This document shows positions 16,865 through 26,138 of a DNA stretch of 64,000 nt, in pieces. The notes beneath the pieces were generated by a model. It was given only the letters and a program-made list of their open reading frames with translations, had not been told where the DNA came from and did not search any database. The position numbers and the translations under genes were made by a program. Source of the stretch: Desulfitobacterium hafniense DCB-2. GTDB taxonomy: Bacteria; Bacillota; Desulfitobacteriia; Desulfitobacteriales; Desulfitobacteriaceae. The stretch's first letter is position 1; every line of letters starts with the position of its first letter. The stretch is from contig NC_011830.1 of assembly GCF_000021925.1 (NCBI RefSeq), positions 186,001 through 250,000 of the forward strand, written 5' to 3'.

Positions 16865-16889
16865 ACTCTACTATGGAGGGGATGCCAGG

Positions 16890-17765
16890 GTGGAACAACA
16901 CTCCGTTCAGGTTGGAACTCAATATTATCGAGAGAGCATTTATGAGCGCCTTAGGCAGCTCCAAGAGCAAGAAAAGCTTCCTGTGGTGCTTCACGAATAT
17001 CAACAAGGCAAGCACTGGTTGATAGATTGTGAGTTCCAGCTTGAAGCGATCGAAGAGGATCGGGAGACCACAAAAAAGATTCACAGCTATTATTTGGCGA
17101 ATGCTATTGCGGAAACGATTTTGCAGCATTGGGAGAAGGATCATATCCGCTGGCTGCTCAAAAGCAAGTATAAACTGAAACGGGAGGAAGTCGTTCAAGT
17201 TTTTGAGAAGTCTCTCCAATACCTTAATCAAGAATCCCGGCAATGGAAAAATTACCGTATTCATCGTAAAGCGTCCTTGGTCAACCAAATCGTCAAGTGT
17301 ATAGAAGCTCAGCCGTTCTTTGATATGGAAGGCTTCTTGCGATTCCGTGCCAAAGACTATAAAGAGGAGATCTATAGAGCCGTCAATTATGTGGTGAATG
17401 AACATGTGATTGAAGCAGAATATGAGGAGTTTATCAATCTGCTCAAGCGCTTTGTGGATTCGCAAAAACCCCGCATTCATACCTTGCATGTCGGAATAAC
17501 CAAACACGGCAAGTTCAACCTCTATAATGAAGAAGGCAAAAAAATCACCAAAAAATATATGGATGAGTTATCCTTCATGGATACCTCTCAGGAACTCACC
17601 TATGAGGATCTTCTCGTCAGCGCCCTGATTGCCGTAGCTCCACGAAAAATTGTGCTGCATATTCGTTATGAAGGCTACCAGGATACTCTGCAGACCATTT
17701 GCAAGGTTTTTGAAGGCCGTGTCAGCTATTGTACTGAAAGCTGTCCCATCTGTGAGAAGATTTGA
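16890..17765 (+). CDS. ytxC: putative sporulation protein YtxC
   Basis: 291 aa, mostly charged helices without membrane segments, with a C-terminal Cys motif CTESCPICEKI. It resembles the YtxC family, conserved in endospore formers and annotated as sporulation-related with no known biochemical activity. The assignment is strengthened by position: ytxC lies immediately upstream of thrS in Bacillus too. A GTG at 16890 follows GGAGGGGATGCCAGG. It ends just before the thrS promoter. Confidence 0.72.
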   Translation: MEQHSVQVGTQYYRESIYERLRQLQEQEKLPVVLHEYQQGKHWLIDCEFQLEAIEEDRETTKKIHSYYLANAIAETILQHWEKDHIRWLLKSKYKLKREEVVQVFEKSLQYLNQESRQWKNYRIHRKASLVNQIVKCIEAQPFFDMEGFLRFRAKDYKEEIYRAVNYVVNEHVIEAEYEEFINLLKRFVDSQKPRIHTLHVGITKHGKFNLYNEEGKKITKKYMDELSFMDTSQELTYEDLLVSALIAVAPRKIVLHIRYEGYQDTLQTICKVFEGRVSYCTESCPICEKI

Positions 17766-17779
17766 CAAAGTGAGAAGAA

Positions 17780-17808
17780 TTGACAAAGGCTAAAAGGGTG
17801 GATATAAT
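17780..17808 (+). promoter_or_regulatory. consensus promoter of the thrS leader
   Basis: TTGACA (17780-17785), 17-nt spacer, TATAAT (17803-17808): a perfect sigma-A promoter, 15 nt after ytxC. Confidence 0.92.
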
Positions 17809-17814
17809 AAAATG

Positions 17815-18055
17815 AAAACGATGATGGGGAAAGTAATTTGTTTTGGTTTGTGTTAGAGAGGAGATGCCACCGGCTGCAAGCATCTCTCACAGAGAAGCAG
17901 AGGAAGACCACCCCGGAGTGCTGAGTTGAAGAGAAGTAAGCTCAGACGTCGGCCCGCGTTAAGGGAGCAAAGTGAAAGCATCCGAGGGTGCTTTAACTTG
18001 GGTGGAACCACGGGAATAAAGTTCTCGTCCCATATTGGGATGAGGGCTTTTTTAG
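17815..18055 (+). promoter_or_regulatory. T-box riboswitch, threonine type
   Basis: The T-box core TGGGTGGAACCACGGG lies at 17999-18014. A candidate threonine specifier ACC sits at 17907-17912 in the stem I region. The terminator CTCGTCCCA/TGGGATGAG (18024-18044) with a T-run follows. Uncharged tRNA-Thr would be expected to favour the antiterminator and allow thrS expression. Confidence 0.93.
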
Positions 18056-18101
18056 TTTTTTCAAAGTTTAAAGATTAAAACCAAAGAATAAGGAGTTGAC
18101 T

Positions 18102-20021
18102 ATGATGGTAAAGATTACTTTAAAAGACGGCTCCATTCGGGAGATCGAATCGGGTAAGAGTCTCATGGAATTAGCGGCCTCTATCTCCAGGGGTCTGGCT
18201 AAAGCTGCTCTGGCCGGGAAAGTGAATGGAGAGGTTAAGGACCTGTCCTATGCTTTAACTCAGGATGCTGAGGTGGAGATTATCACGGCGGATTCTGAGG
18301 AAGGCCTGAAGATTTTAAGGCATTCCACTTCTCACCTGATGGCGGAAGCGGTGCGGAACCTCTTCCCGGGGACCATCTTAGGGATTGGCCCCGCCATTGA
18401 CAATGGCTTCTATTATGATTTTGATTCCGAGCATGTCTTTACACCGGAGGATCTGGAGAAGATCGAAGCTGAGATGCGTCGATTGGTCAAAGAAAATAAA
18501 CGCTACGAACGAAAAGAGATCTCCCGCAGCGACGCTTTGCAGTATTTCTCTGCAGAGGGAGAAAAGTATAAGGTAGAGCTGATCGAGGACTTGCCTGAAG
18601 ATGAAGTGATTTCCATGTACACTCAAGGTGGCTTCACCGATCTCTGTGCCGGTCCCCATATTCCTTCCACAGGGGTAGTTAAAGCGTTTAAACTCATGAA
18701 CCTGGCCGGGGCTTACTGGCGGGGCAGTGAAAAGAATAAGATGCTCCAACGGATCTACGGAACTGTTTGGGCCAAAAAAGAAGATCTGGATGACTACCTC
18801 TTTAAGCTGGAAGAAGCCAAGCGCCGTGATCACCGTAAACTGGGTGTGGAGCTGGATCTGTTCAGCCTCCACGATGAAGGGCCTGGCTTTCCCTTCTTCC
18901 ATCCCAAAGGCATGGTGCTGCGCAACCAACTGGAAGACTTCTGGCGCCAGGAGCATCGCAAGAGAGGCTATCACGAAATCAAGACCCCCATCATCCTCAG
19001 CCGCAACCTGTGGGAAAACTCCGGTCACTGGGATCATTATAAAGACAATATGTACACTACCAAGATTGATGATGAGGACTTCGCCGTCAAGCCCATGAAC
19101 TGCCCAGGGGGCATGATTATGTATAAGCAGAAGCTGAGAAGCTATCGGGATCTTCCTTTGAGAATGGGAGAACTGGGCTTGGTTCATCGCCATGAGTTAT
19201 CCGGTGCTTTAAACGGACTCTTGCGGGTGCGCAACTTCACTCAGGATGACGCCCATATCTTTATGCTTCCCTCCCAAATCAAAGCTGAAATCAGCGGCGT
19301 CATCGACCTGGTGGACCGTTTCTATAAGGTCTTTGGCTTTGAGTATCATGTGGAGCTTTCCACTCGTCCTGAAAACTCCATGGGGGCCGATGAGACGTGG
19401 GAGATGGCTACCAATGCCCTGCAGGAAGCCCTGGAAGCCAAGGGAGTCAACTATAAGATCAACCCAGGAGACGGTGCTTTCTACGGACCGAAAATCGACT
19501 TCCATCTCCGGGACTGCTTAGGCAGAACCTGGCAGTGCGGTACCATACAACTGGATTTTCAAATGCCTGAGAAGTTTGACCTCACCTATATCGGTGAAGA
19601 TGGTCAAAAGCATCGCCCGGTTATGATTCACCGGGTGGTGTACGGCAGCATTGAGCGCTTCATTGCTCTGCTCACAGAGCATTATGCCGGTGCCTTCCCC
19701 ACCTGGCTGGCTCCTGTTCAGGTCCGGGTGCTGCCCATCAGCGAACGCCACGAGGACTATGCTCAGGACATCGTCCGCCGCTTAAACGACTTGGACATCC
19801 GGGCTGAAGTGGATGAACGCCGCGAGAAGATCAGCTATAAGATCCGGGAAGCCCAGACTCACAAAATTCCCTTCGCTCTCGTGGTCGGTGACCAGGAAGC
19901 GGAAACAGATACTGTCGCTGTACGGCGCTATGGTCAGGCTAACGCCGGTGAAAAACTTTCTGTAGCAGAATTCATTGCTCTCATCCAGGAAGAAATCTGC
20001 AGCAAGAAGCAATTAGTATAA
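18102..20021 (+). CDS. thrS: threonyl-tRNA synthetase
   Basis: Class II synthetase with a TGS domain (1-60), a second editing/additional domain with HSTSHLMAEAV (HxxxH type), a catalytic core with MNCPGGM and RMGELGLVHRHELSGAL (zinc and motif 2), FYGPKIDFHL, and a C-terminal anticodon-binding domain. 639 aa is typical of the full-length enzyme with editing domain. SD AAGGAG supports ATG at 18102 over TTG at 18096. Expression is controlled by the upstream T-box. Confidence 0.98.
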   Translation: MMVKITLKDGSIREIESGKSLMELAASISRGLAKAALAGKVNGEVKDLSYALTQDAEVEIITADSEEGLKILRHSTSHLMAEAVRNLFPGTILGIGPAIDNGFYYDFDSEHVFTPEDLEKIEAEMRRLVKENKRYERKEISRSDALQYFSAEGEKYKVELIEDLPEDEVISMYTQGGFTDLCAGPHIPSTGVVKAFKLMNLAGAYWRGSEKNKMLQRIYGTVWAKKEDLDDYLFKLEEAKRRDHRKLGVELDLFSLHDEGPGFPFFHPKGMVLRNQLEDFWRQEHRKRGYHEIKTPIILSRNLWENSGHWDHYKDNMYTTKIDDEDFAVKPMNCPGGMIMYKQKLRSYRDLPLRMGELGLVHRHELSGALNGLLRVRNFTQDDAHIFMLPSQIKAEISGVIDLVDRFYKVFGFEYHVELSTRPENSMGADETWEMATNALQEALEAKGVNYKINPGDGAFYGPKIDFHLRDCLGRTWQCGTIQLDFQMPEKFDLTYIGEDGQKHRPVMIHRVVYGSIERFIALLTEHYAGAFPTWLAPVQVRVLPISERHEDYAQDIVRRLNDLDIRAEVDERREKISYKIREAQTHKIPFALVVGDQEAETDTVAVRRYGQANAGEKLSVAEFIALIQEEICSKKQLV

Positions 20022-20036
20022 GATAAGACTCAGGCA

Positions 20037-20076
20037 AAAGGATTCAGACTTATGTGGTTTGAATCCTTTTGTTTTG
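20037..20076 (+). terminator. terminator of thrS
   Basis: AAAAGGATTCA pairs with TGAATCCTTTT, followed by GTTTTG. Confidence 0.85.
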
Positions 20077-20215
20077 TCAATGGCCATAATTGATAGCCTG
20101 TCTTTTAGTTTTATTGGATAGGTATTGGAAAAGAATCCATGAGGTGTTAGATTAATAGAGTGACGGCCATGCTGCGGAGCGGCATCAGCAAAGAATGAAA
20201 AGGCATACTCAGATT

Positions 20216-20394
20216 GGGTAGCTATCTTACATCCACGTCCTTTAGACCCGAAAGCTGCCCAAGGATTTTGTTTTACAAAAGAGAGCGAATTTAAGCGAGC
20301 GGAAACAAAACTTCGGGAAAAGCACGCAGCGGAGGGCTTGAGCGTTAGTTTTGTCCGCGCAGCTTATGGAGCGACCGCTGTAAATCAAAATCCT
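20216..20394. other. structured intergenic element of unknown type
   Basis: The 370-nt gap between the thrS terminator and the EamA gene has no convincing ORF but shows nested complementarity: GGGTAGCT (20216-20223) with AGCTGCCC (20253-20260); AGGATTTTG (20262-20270) with CAAAATCCT (20386-20394); and inside that, GCGGAAACAAAACT (20299-20312) with AGTTTTGTCCGC (20347-20358). It may be a leader RNA for the downstream transporter, a non-coding RNA or a dispersed repeat. I could not match it to a known riboswitch class. Confidence 0.4.
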
Positions 20395-20447
20395 GGAGAA
20401 TCTGCTTTTGGCCCGTGCTCAAACGAATACAAACTGAGGTAAAGATA

Positions 20448-21311
20448 ATGTGGATTGTGTACGCCTTTGGCTCTGCATTCTTCGCAGGGATTACTGCCAT
20501 CCTGGCAAAATGCGGAATTAAAAAGACCGATTCGAATATGGCCACAGCCATCCGGACAATCGTTGTGCTGGCATTCTCCTGGCTGATGGTATTGATGGTT
20601 GAGTCACATACCACGATCGGCGATATCTCAGGGAAAACGCTGTTATTTTTGATTTTGTCCGGCCTGGCTACCGGCGCCTCATGGCTGTGTTACTTCAAGG
20701 CTCTGCAGATGGGAGATATCAACAAGGTTGTTCCCATCGACAAATCCAGCACGGTTCTGACCATCATTCTGGCCTTCATCTTACTGAATGAAGGGATAAG
20801 CATCGGCAAAGGGGTAGGGGTTGTCGGCATTGGGATAGGCACATACTTAATGATCCAGAAAAAAGCAACAGAAGCGGCTCAGCCCAAAGCCAATCAGGCC
20901 TGGCTTATTTATGCTCTCTTATCGGCAGTCTTTGCCAGTCTCACAGCTATTCTCGGAAAAATCGGCATCGAGGGAGTGGAGGCAAACCTCGGGACCGCCA
21001 TTCGCACGGGAGTCGTGCTGGTTATGGCTTGGCTCGTGGTTTTTGTGACAAGAAAAAAAGGTATCTCCCGGGAGATACCACTGAAAGAACTCGGATTTAT
21101 TATATTATCAGGTCTGGCCACCGGCGGCTCGTGGCTGTGTTATTATAAGGCCCTTCAGGATGGGCCGGCCAGCGTAGTTGTGCCAATCGACAAACTCAGT
21201 ATTCTCGTAACCATTGCCTTTTCCTATGTTGTGTTCCATGAGAAATTAGCAAAGAAAGCCGCCCTTGGGCTGGTGTTGATTGTTAGTGGAACCTTGGCGA
21301 TGTTGATCTAA
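20448..21311 (+). CDS. EamA/DMT superfamily transporter
   Basis: 287 aa with ten hydrophobic helices in two tandem EamA repeats. Each half contains the same signature (LSGLATGASWLCYFKALQ and LSGLATGGSWLCYYKALQ) followed by VVPIDKxS, so the halves arose by internal duplication. Families with this layout export metabolites or amino acids. SD GAGGT lies 8 nt before ATG at 20448; the longer frame from 20415 is unlikely. The structured element upstream may regulate it. It is convergent with ddh. Confidence 0.85.
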   Translation: MWIVYAFGSAFFAGITAILAKCGIKKTDSNMATAIRTIVVLAFSWLMVLMVESHTTIGDISGKTLLFLILSGLATGASWLCYFKALQMGDINKVVPIDKSSTVLTIILAFILLNEGISIGKGVGVVGIGIGTYLMIQKKATEAAQPKANQAWLIYALLSAVFASLTAILGKIGIEGVEANLGTAIRTGVVLVMAWLVVFVTRKKGISREIPLKELGFIILSGLATGGSWLCYYKALQDGPASVVVPIDKLSILVTIAFSYVVFHEKLAKKAALGLVLIVSGTLAMLI

Positions 21312-21358
21312 AGCTGTTGATTAAGAAAGAGAAGTCATCCGGAAGCCCTATTGAACTA

Positions 21359-22348
21359 TCAGATCAGGGACCTTCTGAGCTCTTCAGCCGATTTGCTGGA
21401 AAGATAGGCTGGAGCAATATCCACTACTGTTTTGGCACCGGATACCCCTTCGCGATTTAAGCGGTAGGCTGCTCTGGCAAAGGCAACGAGAACATTGGCG
21501 GTGAAATCAGGGTTGGAATCCAAAGCCAGGCGATATTCAATGACATGATGATGCTTTTCATCAAGACCTGTCCGGCCATGATGAATCACTAAGCCGCCGT
21601 GAGGAAGACCAGGGTGATCCTTGATCAGTTCTTCTTCTGTAATGAAGTGTACCTCTGTGTCATAATCCGCAAAATAATTGGGCATGGTCTTGATCTCTTG
21701 CTTAATCCGTTCTTTATCGGCTCCTTCTTCAAGGACGACAAAGCACTCCCGCCAATGTTTTTCCCTTGTTGAAAGTTCCGGCATTTCTCCTCTTCTTACA
21801 GCGTTAATAGCCTGATCTTTGGGAATGGTATACTGTTTAGCATCCTTTACCCCTTTAATTCTTCTGAGCGCATCGGAATGCCCCTGGCTGATTCCTTTGC
21901 CCCAGAAGGTGTATGTATCTCCGGCCGGCAAGATGGCTTCCGCATAGAGACGATTGATGGAGAACATTCCCGGATCCCAGCCGCTGGCAATAATGCAGAC
22001 TTTTTGGGACTCTAAAGCATTTTTATCCATGGCGGCAAAATATTCCGGAATCCTGGCATGGGTGTCATAGCCGTCAACGGTATTGAACAGACTTGCAAAT
22101 TCAGGACCCTGGACCGGCATGTCCGACATGCTTCCGCCGCAAAGCACCATCACATCAATCTGCTCTGTCATCTGCTTGGACTCATCCATGGTGAAGACGT
22201 TAACCCCTGGGGTAACGGTTTTGATGGATGAAGGATCCCGTCTCGTAAATACTCCCACAAGTTCCATATCCTCATTTTGCCGAATTCCCAGCTCCACGCT
22301 TTTGCCAAGATTTCCGTAACCAACGATGCCAATTCTGATCTTATTCAT
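21359..22348 (-). CDS. ddh: meso-diaminopimelate dehydrogenase
   Basis: 329-aa NADP-dependent enzyme that makes meso-diaminopimelate from tetrahydrodipicolinate and ammonia in one step, for lysine and peptidoglycan. Rossmann motif GIVGYGNLGKSVE at the N-terminus; CGGSMSD, SGWDPGMFSINRLY and FWGKGISQGHSDALRRIKGV are characteristic of Ddh. The length is normal. On the minus strand, SD AAGGGGGA precedes ATG. Confidence 0.95.
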   Translation of the reverse strand: MNKIRIGIVGYGNLGKSVELGIRQNEDMELVGVFTRRDPSSIKTVTPGVNVFTMDESKQMTEQIDVMVLCGGSMSDMPVQGPEFASLFNTVDGYDTHARIPEYFAAMDKNALESQKVCIIASGWDPGMFSINRLYAEAILPAGDTYTFWGKGISQGHSDALRRIKGVKDAKQYTIPKDQAINAVRRGEMPELSTREKHWRECFVVLEEGADKERIKQEIKTMPNYFADYDTEVHFITEEELIKDHPGLPHGGLVIHHGRTGLDEKHHHVIEYRLALDSNPDFTANVLVAFARAAYRLNREGVSGAKTVVDIAPAYLSSKSAEELRRSLI

Positions 22349-22433
22349 ATACGATTCCCCCTTGCATCTATTCTAACCCGTAGTATTCCAGACGTACAAA
22401 TAATTTTATATGTATTTGAGTTAATTTCATAAT

Positions 22434-22460
22434 GTTAGTCCGAAAATAAAACAGACTAAC
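22434..22460. repeat. inverted repeat between ddh and the transposase
   Basis: GTTAGTC (22434-22440) and GACTAAC (22454-22460) form a hairpin; a second palindrome, GTTTTTTAAAAAAC, lies near the transposase stop. They may be part of the IS end or a terminator. Neither is a proven terminal repeat. Confidence 0.35.
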
Positions 22461-23940
22461 AGAATTTCGGAATTTCCGTTTTTTAAAAAACTAAGCGGCC
22501 ATACTCGTTGACTTATTTAGGCGATCGACAGCTAATTTGCATAGGGTATAGGCCAAGATTGAAAACTGAAAATCTACTTGGGCACGTTTTCCACGATGAC
22601 GGATATTGTTGAGCTGGAAATACTCCTTGAGATACGCATTGACTCGCTCTACAGCAGTTCGTTGTTTGTAAAGTTCAAAGTAACGGTCACTTCCCCTAGC
22701 TGGTACAGTGTATTTTCTAGGATCTGATGAAACCTTCATCTTAAACACCCTTTGACAGGTATTGCTTTCCCTAAGTGAACACTCCTTGCATTCCTTGGGT
22801 TGAGTATATTTTACAGTGTCATAGCATGGATCATAGCTGTCGTAGCGGTATGAATAACCCTTCTGGCATATTGGACGAAAATATTTATCTTTGCCCTCTG
22901 GAAGTTGCTCATTTCGTCGATTGTAATCAATCAGCGCTTGTGCTCCTATACTTCTAGCTTGCTCGTAAATTGGAGCATAGTCATATCCTGCATCCGCAAG
23001 GATATGGGAGGGGTTCAAATAAGGGTGCTTTTCACTCAGAGCTTTAATTAGAGGAATGGCCATTTTTCCGTCATTTATATTCCCCGAAGAGAGTAAGGAG
23101 CTTAAAACGTATTGGCCCTTACAATCGACAAGGAGGTGCCCTTTGAAGCCATACCAGAACACGTTTTTACCTTCTGAATTCTTCTTAATACCCCATTGAG
23201 GATCAAGTGGGATGTGTTGTACTAATTCTGTAAAGCTGTAGGGAAGTTGATCTTCAATCTTCTTTTCAAATATGGGGCGATTCTTTTCTAGCTCCTCCTG
23301 TTCTTTGAGCCAAGCCTCGCGTTCTGCTTTGGGCTTTCGACCACGCTTTTTGGGAGCTTGCTCAACCACTGTTTTTTCCTTCTTTTTTTCAGGCTTGCGA
23401 TCTCTGGCTTCGATATGGGTAGCATCGATTGCAACAGCACATTTCGGACCGATAAACCCTTCTTTGAATGCCTGAAGCACCAAATCATCCTGAGAATTTG
23501 CCAAGGCAGAGGAATCTTGGATTTTCTTAATCATCCGGCAATAGGATGCTTCACTAGGAACAGAGTCAGCAAGAGTGAATCCACAGTCGAATCGAAACTC
23601 TAAGCTGTTCTTTAACCGCTTACGCAAATCCTTAATTGTAGGGATTCTTTCAATTACTCGAATGATTAATGAGTAGATCATAGCAGAATAGTTTAGTTGA
23701 GTTGGGGCTCCAAAGATAGCCTTTTTAGAAACTGCATTGAGTAAAGGAATAATGTCCAAAGACCCAAGAATTAGAGAATATGAATCTCTTGGAGAAGTTT
23801 CTAAAATTTCCTCCAAGGAAAATAGACGTTCTTGGCGAATATTAAACATCAGGGAGTACTCCTTTCCCACCTCTCGGTGTTTGTGTTTTGGACGACTACA
23901 ATTTCGAGATGTTGGGGAGGTACTCCTTTTTTAGTTGTCA
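22440..23940 (-). mobile_element. insertion sequence, IS1182 family (ends approximate)
   Basis: Extent estimated from the transposase and its flanks. It lies between ddh and the sulfoacetate operon, about 170 nt upstream of the xsc promoter. No matching terminal repeats were confirmed, so both ends are approximate. Confidence 0.5.
22491..23849 (-). CDS. IS1182-type DDE transposase
   Basis: 452 aa with the layout of IS1182-family transposases: N-terminal domain (MFNIRQERLFSLEEILE), central DDE core (CAVAIDATHIEARD, ILADAGYDYAP) and C-terminal QRTAVERVNAYLKEYFQLNNIRHRGK including the acidic E. No frameshift or stop is seen, so it may be active. SD AAAGGAG lies before ATG at 23849; the frame from 23870 starts upstream of the SD. 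Clear terminal inverted repeats or target duplications were not identified by eye. Confidence 0.88.
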   Translation of the reverse strand: MFNIRQERLFSLEEILETSPRDSYSLILGSLDIIPLLNAVSKKAIFGAPTQLNYSAMIYSLIIRVIERIPTIKDLRKRLKNSLEFRFDCGFTLADSVPSEASYCRMIKKIQDSSALANSQDDLVLQAFKEGFIGPKCAVAIDATHIEARDRKPEKKKEKTVVEQAPKKRGRKPKAEREAWLKEQEELEKNRPIFEKKIEDQLPYSFTELVQHIPLDPQWGIKKNSEGKNVFWYGFKGHLLVDCKGQYVLSSLLSSGNINDGKMAIPLIKALSEKHPYLNPSHILADAGYDYAPIYEQARSIGAQALIDYNRRNEQLPEGKDKYFRPICQKGYSYRYDSYDPCYDTVKYTQPKECKECSLRESNTCQRVFKMKVSSDPRKYTVPARGSDRYFELYKQRTAVERVNAYLKEYFQLNNIRHRGKRAQVDFQFSILAYTLCKLAVDRLNKSTSMAA

Positions 23941-24021
23941 AAAAAAGTAGAAATATCAATGGGTTCAAGTTATGAAACTAATTCATTTGCCAAAAGATTA
24001 AATTATCTCGATAGCATTTAA

Positions 24022-24050
24022 AATCCTGTCCACATAAGGGCAGGATTCTT
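24022..24050. terminator. hairpin upstream of the xsc promoter
   Basis: AATCCTGTCC (24022-24031) pairs with GGGCAGGATT (24038-24047), followed by CTTCTT. It may insulate the operon from IS transcription. Confidence 0.45.
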
Positions 24051-24108
24051 CTTATGGCATTGGCAGAATAATCGACAAACTATTTGTGAAAAGTATATCT
24101 TTCACATA

Positions 24109-24137
24109 TTGACGGGTGGAAAATAATTCTTTATACT
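24109..24137 (+). promoter_or_regulatory. promoter of the xsc operon
   Basis: TTGACG (24109-24114), 17-nt spacer, TATACT (24132-24137). Confidence 0.85.
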
Positions 24138-24151
24138 ATAGATAAGCTCAA

Positions 24152-24173
24152 CTGGTACGGATGTCCGAACCAG
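24152..24173 (+). promoter_or_regulatory. palindromic operator in the xsc leader
   Basis: A near-perfect 22-bp palindrome, CTGGTnCGGA-TG-TCCGnACCAG, begins about 8 nt after the predicted transcription start. Its position fits a repressor site; the GntR protein at the end of the operon (31448) is the obvious candidate. Confidence 0.6.
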
Positions 24174-24220
24174 AGGAAGAAACACTGATTTACTACTAAA
24201 CTTATAGGAGGGAAAATTAG

Positions 24221-25957
24221 ATGCCGAAAATCACAATGACACCCAGTGAAGCGATTTGTGAAACCCTTGTAGCAGAAGGCATAGATCACGTTACTGGTAT
24301 CGTCGGATCAGCGTTCATGGATTTACTTGATTTATTTCCAACTGCCGGAATTCGCTTCATCCCTGTTCGCCATGAGCAATCAGCAGGACATATGGAAGAT
24401 GCCTTTTGCCGTGTGACAGGCAGAGCCGGCGTAATTATCGGGCAAAACGGACCTGGTATTACCAATATGGTAACCTCTGTAGCGGCAGCCAATTCAGCAC
24501 ATACCCCTATGGTCGTCATTTGTCCGTCGGCCGGTACGCCTACAGTGGGCTGGGACGGTTTTCAGGAAGCAGATACGGTAAAGATTTTTGAAGCAATAAC
24601 CAAAGAAACCATTCGGGTTCCACACCCGTCACGTGCAGCCGATTGCTTGCGCACGGCATTCCGCATTGCCTATGCAGAGCGGGGACCTGTTCTTTATGAT
24701 ATTCCCCGTGATTATTTCTATGGAGAAATTAGTGAACAAATTCTTGAACCCCATCAATATCGGGTGGATCAACGGGGATGCGGGGATTTAGCTTCTCTTG
24801 ATAAAGCAGCAGAGCTTTTGATTTCCGCTCAAAGACCTGTGATTATTTCCGGTCGTGGAGTTGTAGACACTCAGTCCAAGGATATTGTGGCCAAGATTGC
24901 AGAAATATTAACCGCACCAGTAGCCTGCACCTATCTGCATAATGATGCTTTCCCATACGATCATCCTTTGTGGGTAGGACCGATTGGTTATATGGGTTCA
25001 AAGGCGGCCATGAATCTGGTGGCGGAAGCCGATGTGATTCTGGCCATAGGAACGCGACTTTCCGTTTTTGGGACCACCCCTCAATACGATATTGATTACT
25101 TCCCGGAAAGTGCCAAAATTATTCAGGTAGACATTAATCCTCGTAATATTGCCCGCACTCATCCTGTTGAAGTGGGACTGATCGCAGATGCCAGGGAAGC
25201 TGCCAGGGAGATTCTTAAACGCTTAGAGGAAAGAATTGCCGAACCGAAAGTCTCTCAAAGCCGCTTAACACAAATTAAAGCTCAACAAAATGCCTGGGAA
25301 GAGGAAATTGTACAATCAGCAATGGTTGATGGTTATCCCATCAATCCCCGGCGTGCCCTCTATGAAATCCAAAAGGCGCTTCCGGAAAATGCCATTGTGG
25401 CCACCGATATTGGCAATGTCTCCTCCACAGCCAACAGTTACCTGAAATTTAAAGGAGCAGGAAAACATATTGCAGCCCTTACCTTTGGCAATACAGGATT
25501 TGCATATCCCGCCGCTTTGGGGGCACAATTGGCTGAACCGGACAGCCCGGTGGTGGCAATCATCGGTGATGGAGCCTGGGGGATGAGTTTGCACGAAGTA
25601 AGTACAGCTGTTGAACATAACCTTCCTGTTGTCGCTATCGTCTTCCGCAATGGAGCCTGGTGCGCAGAGAAGAAAAACCAAATTGATTTTTATAATAACC
25701 GCTTTGTCGGAGTGGACATTCCGACTCCTGAAAGTTTCGCCCCGGTTGCCATTGCCATGGGGGCGGAAGGTATCCGAGTATCTAAAGCAGAAGAGGTCGG
25801 ACCGGCACTCAAAAGAGCCCTTGACTCCCGTAAGCCCACTGTGCTGGAGATCGTTTGCGACGGGACCCAGCTGGCACCGCCCTTTAGAAAAGACGCGCTG
25901 AAGCTGCCCACCCGGCTACTTCCCAAGTATAAGTCACTGGACGTCAGAAACTGGTAG
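24221..25957 (+). CDS. xsc: sulfoacetaldehyde acetyltransferase
   Basis: 578-aa thiamine-diphosphate enzyme; Xsc converts sulfoacetaldehyde and phosphate to acetyl phosphate and sulfite. N-terminal Pyr domain with GIVGSAFMDLLDLFPTAGI and RHEQSAGHMEDAF; C-terminal PP domain with IIGDGAWGMSLHEV (GDG motif) and RNGAWCAEKKNQIDFYNNRFVG, a stretch I associate with Xsc rather than acetolactate synthase. First gene of the operon behind a strong promoter and a palindromic operator. The neighbours (acylating aldehyde dehydrogenase, ADP-forming CoA ligase, anion transporter) support a sulfonate route. SD AGGAGGG. Confidence 0.85.
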   Translation: MPKITMTPSEAICETLVAEGIDHVTGIVGSAFMDLLDLFPTAGIRFIPVRHEQSAGHMEDAFCRVTGRAGVIIGQNGPGITNMVTSVAAANSAHTPMVVICPSAGTPTVGWDGFQEADTVKIFEAITKETIRVPHPSRAADCLRTAFRIAYAERGPVLYDIPRDYFYGEISEQILEPHQYRVDQRGCGDLASLDKAAELLISAQRPVIISGRGVVDTQSKDIVAKIAEILTAPVACTYLHNDAFPYDHPLWVGPIGYMGSKAAMNLVAEADVILAIGTRLSVFGTTPQYDIDYFPESAKIIQVDINPRNIARTHPVEVGLIADAREAAREILKRLEERIAEPKVSQSRLTQIKAQQNAWEEEIVQSAMVDGYPINPRRALYEIQKALPENAIVATDIGNVSSTANSYLKFKGAGKHIAALTFGNTGFAYPAALGAQLAEPDSPVVAIIGDGAWGMSLHEVSTAVEHNLPVVAIVFRNGAWCAEKKNQIDFYNNRFVGVDIPTPESFAPVAIAMGAEGIRVSKAEEVGPALKRALDSRKPTVLEIVCDGTQLAPPFRKDALKLPTRLLPKYKSLDVRNW

Positions 25958-25970
25958 AAGTCGAACGGAG

Positions 25971-26017
25971 CAAAGGGCAAGGGCGTGATAGGGGACATAG
26001 GAGTCATGCCCGCCCTT
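25971..26017 (+). promoter_or_regulatory. intercistronic hairpin between xsc and sauS
   Basis: AAAGGGC, GGGC and TGA pair with TCA, GCCC and GCCCTTT across the 180-nt gap. There is no T-run, so it may stabilise or differentially process the mRNA. Confidence 0.4.
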
Positions 26018-26138
26018 TCCCATAGATTTCATATAAGGTCAACTGCAGGATAAGCGTGTGTATAGTCCAGTGTCGATGAATGAGCGCATACTATGTACGC
26101 AATGGTTGCGACGAATTCAGAGAAAGGGGAAAGTGAAT

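Noticed and set aside
16746..17507. 253-aa minus-strand open frame
   Set aside because: Antisense shadow of ytxC, without SD or recognisable domain.
18378..19193. 271-aa minus-strand open frame
   Set aside because: Antisense shadow of thrS; codon pattern belongs to the synthetase.
22434..23940. Terminal inverted repeats of the insertion sequence
   Set aside because: Only weak, AT-rich similarity between the two flanks could be found; IS limits left approximate.
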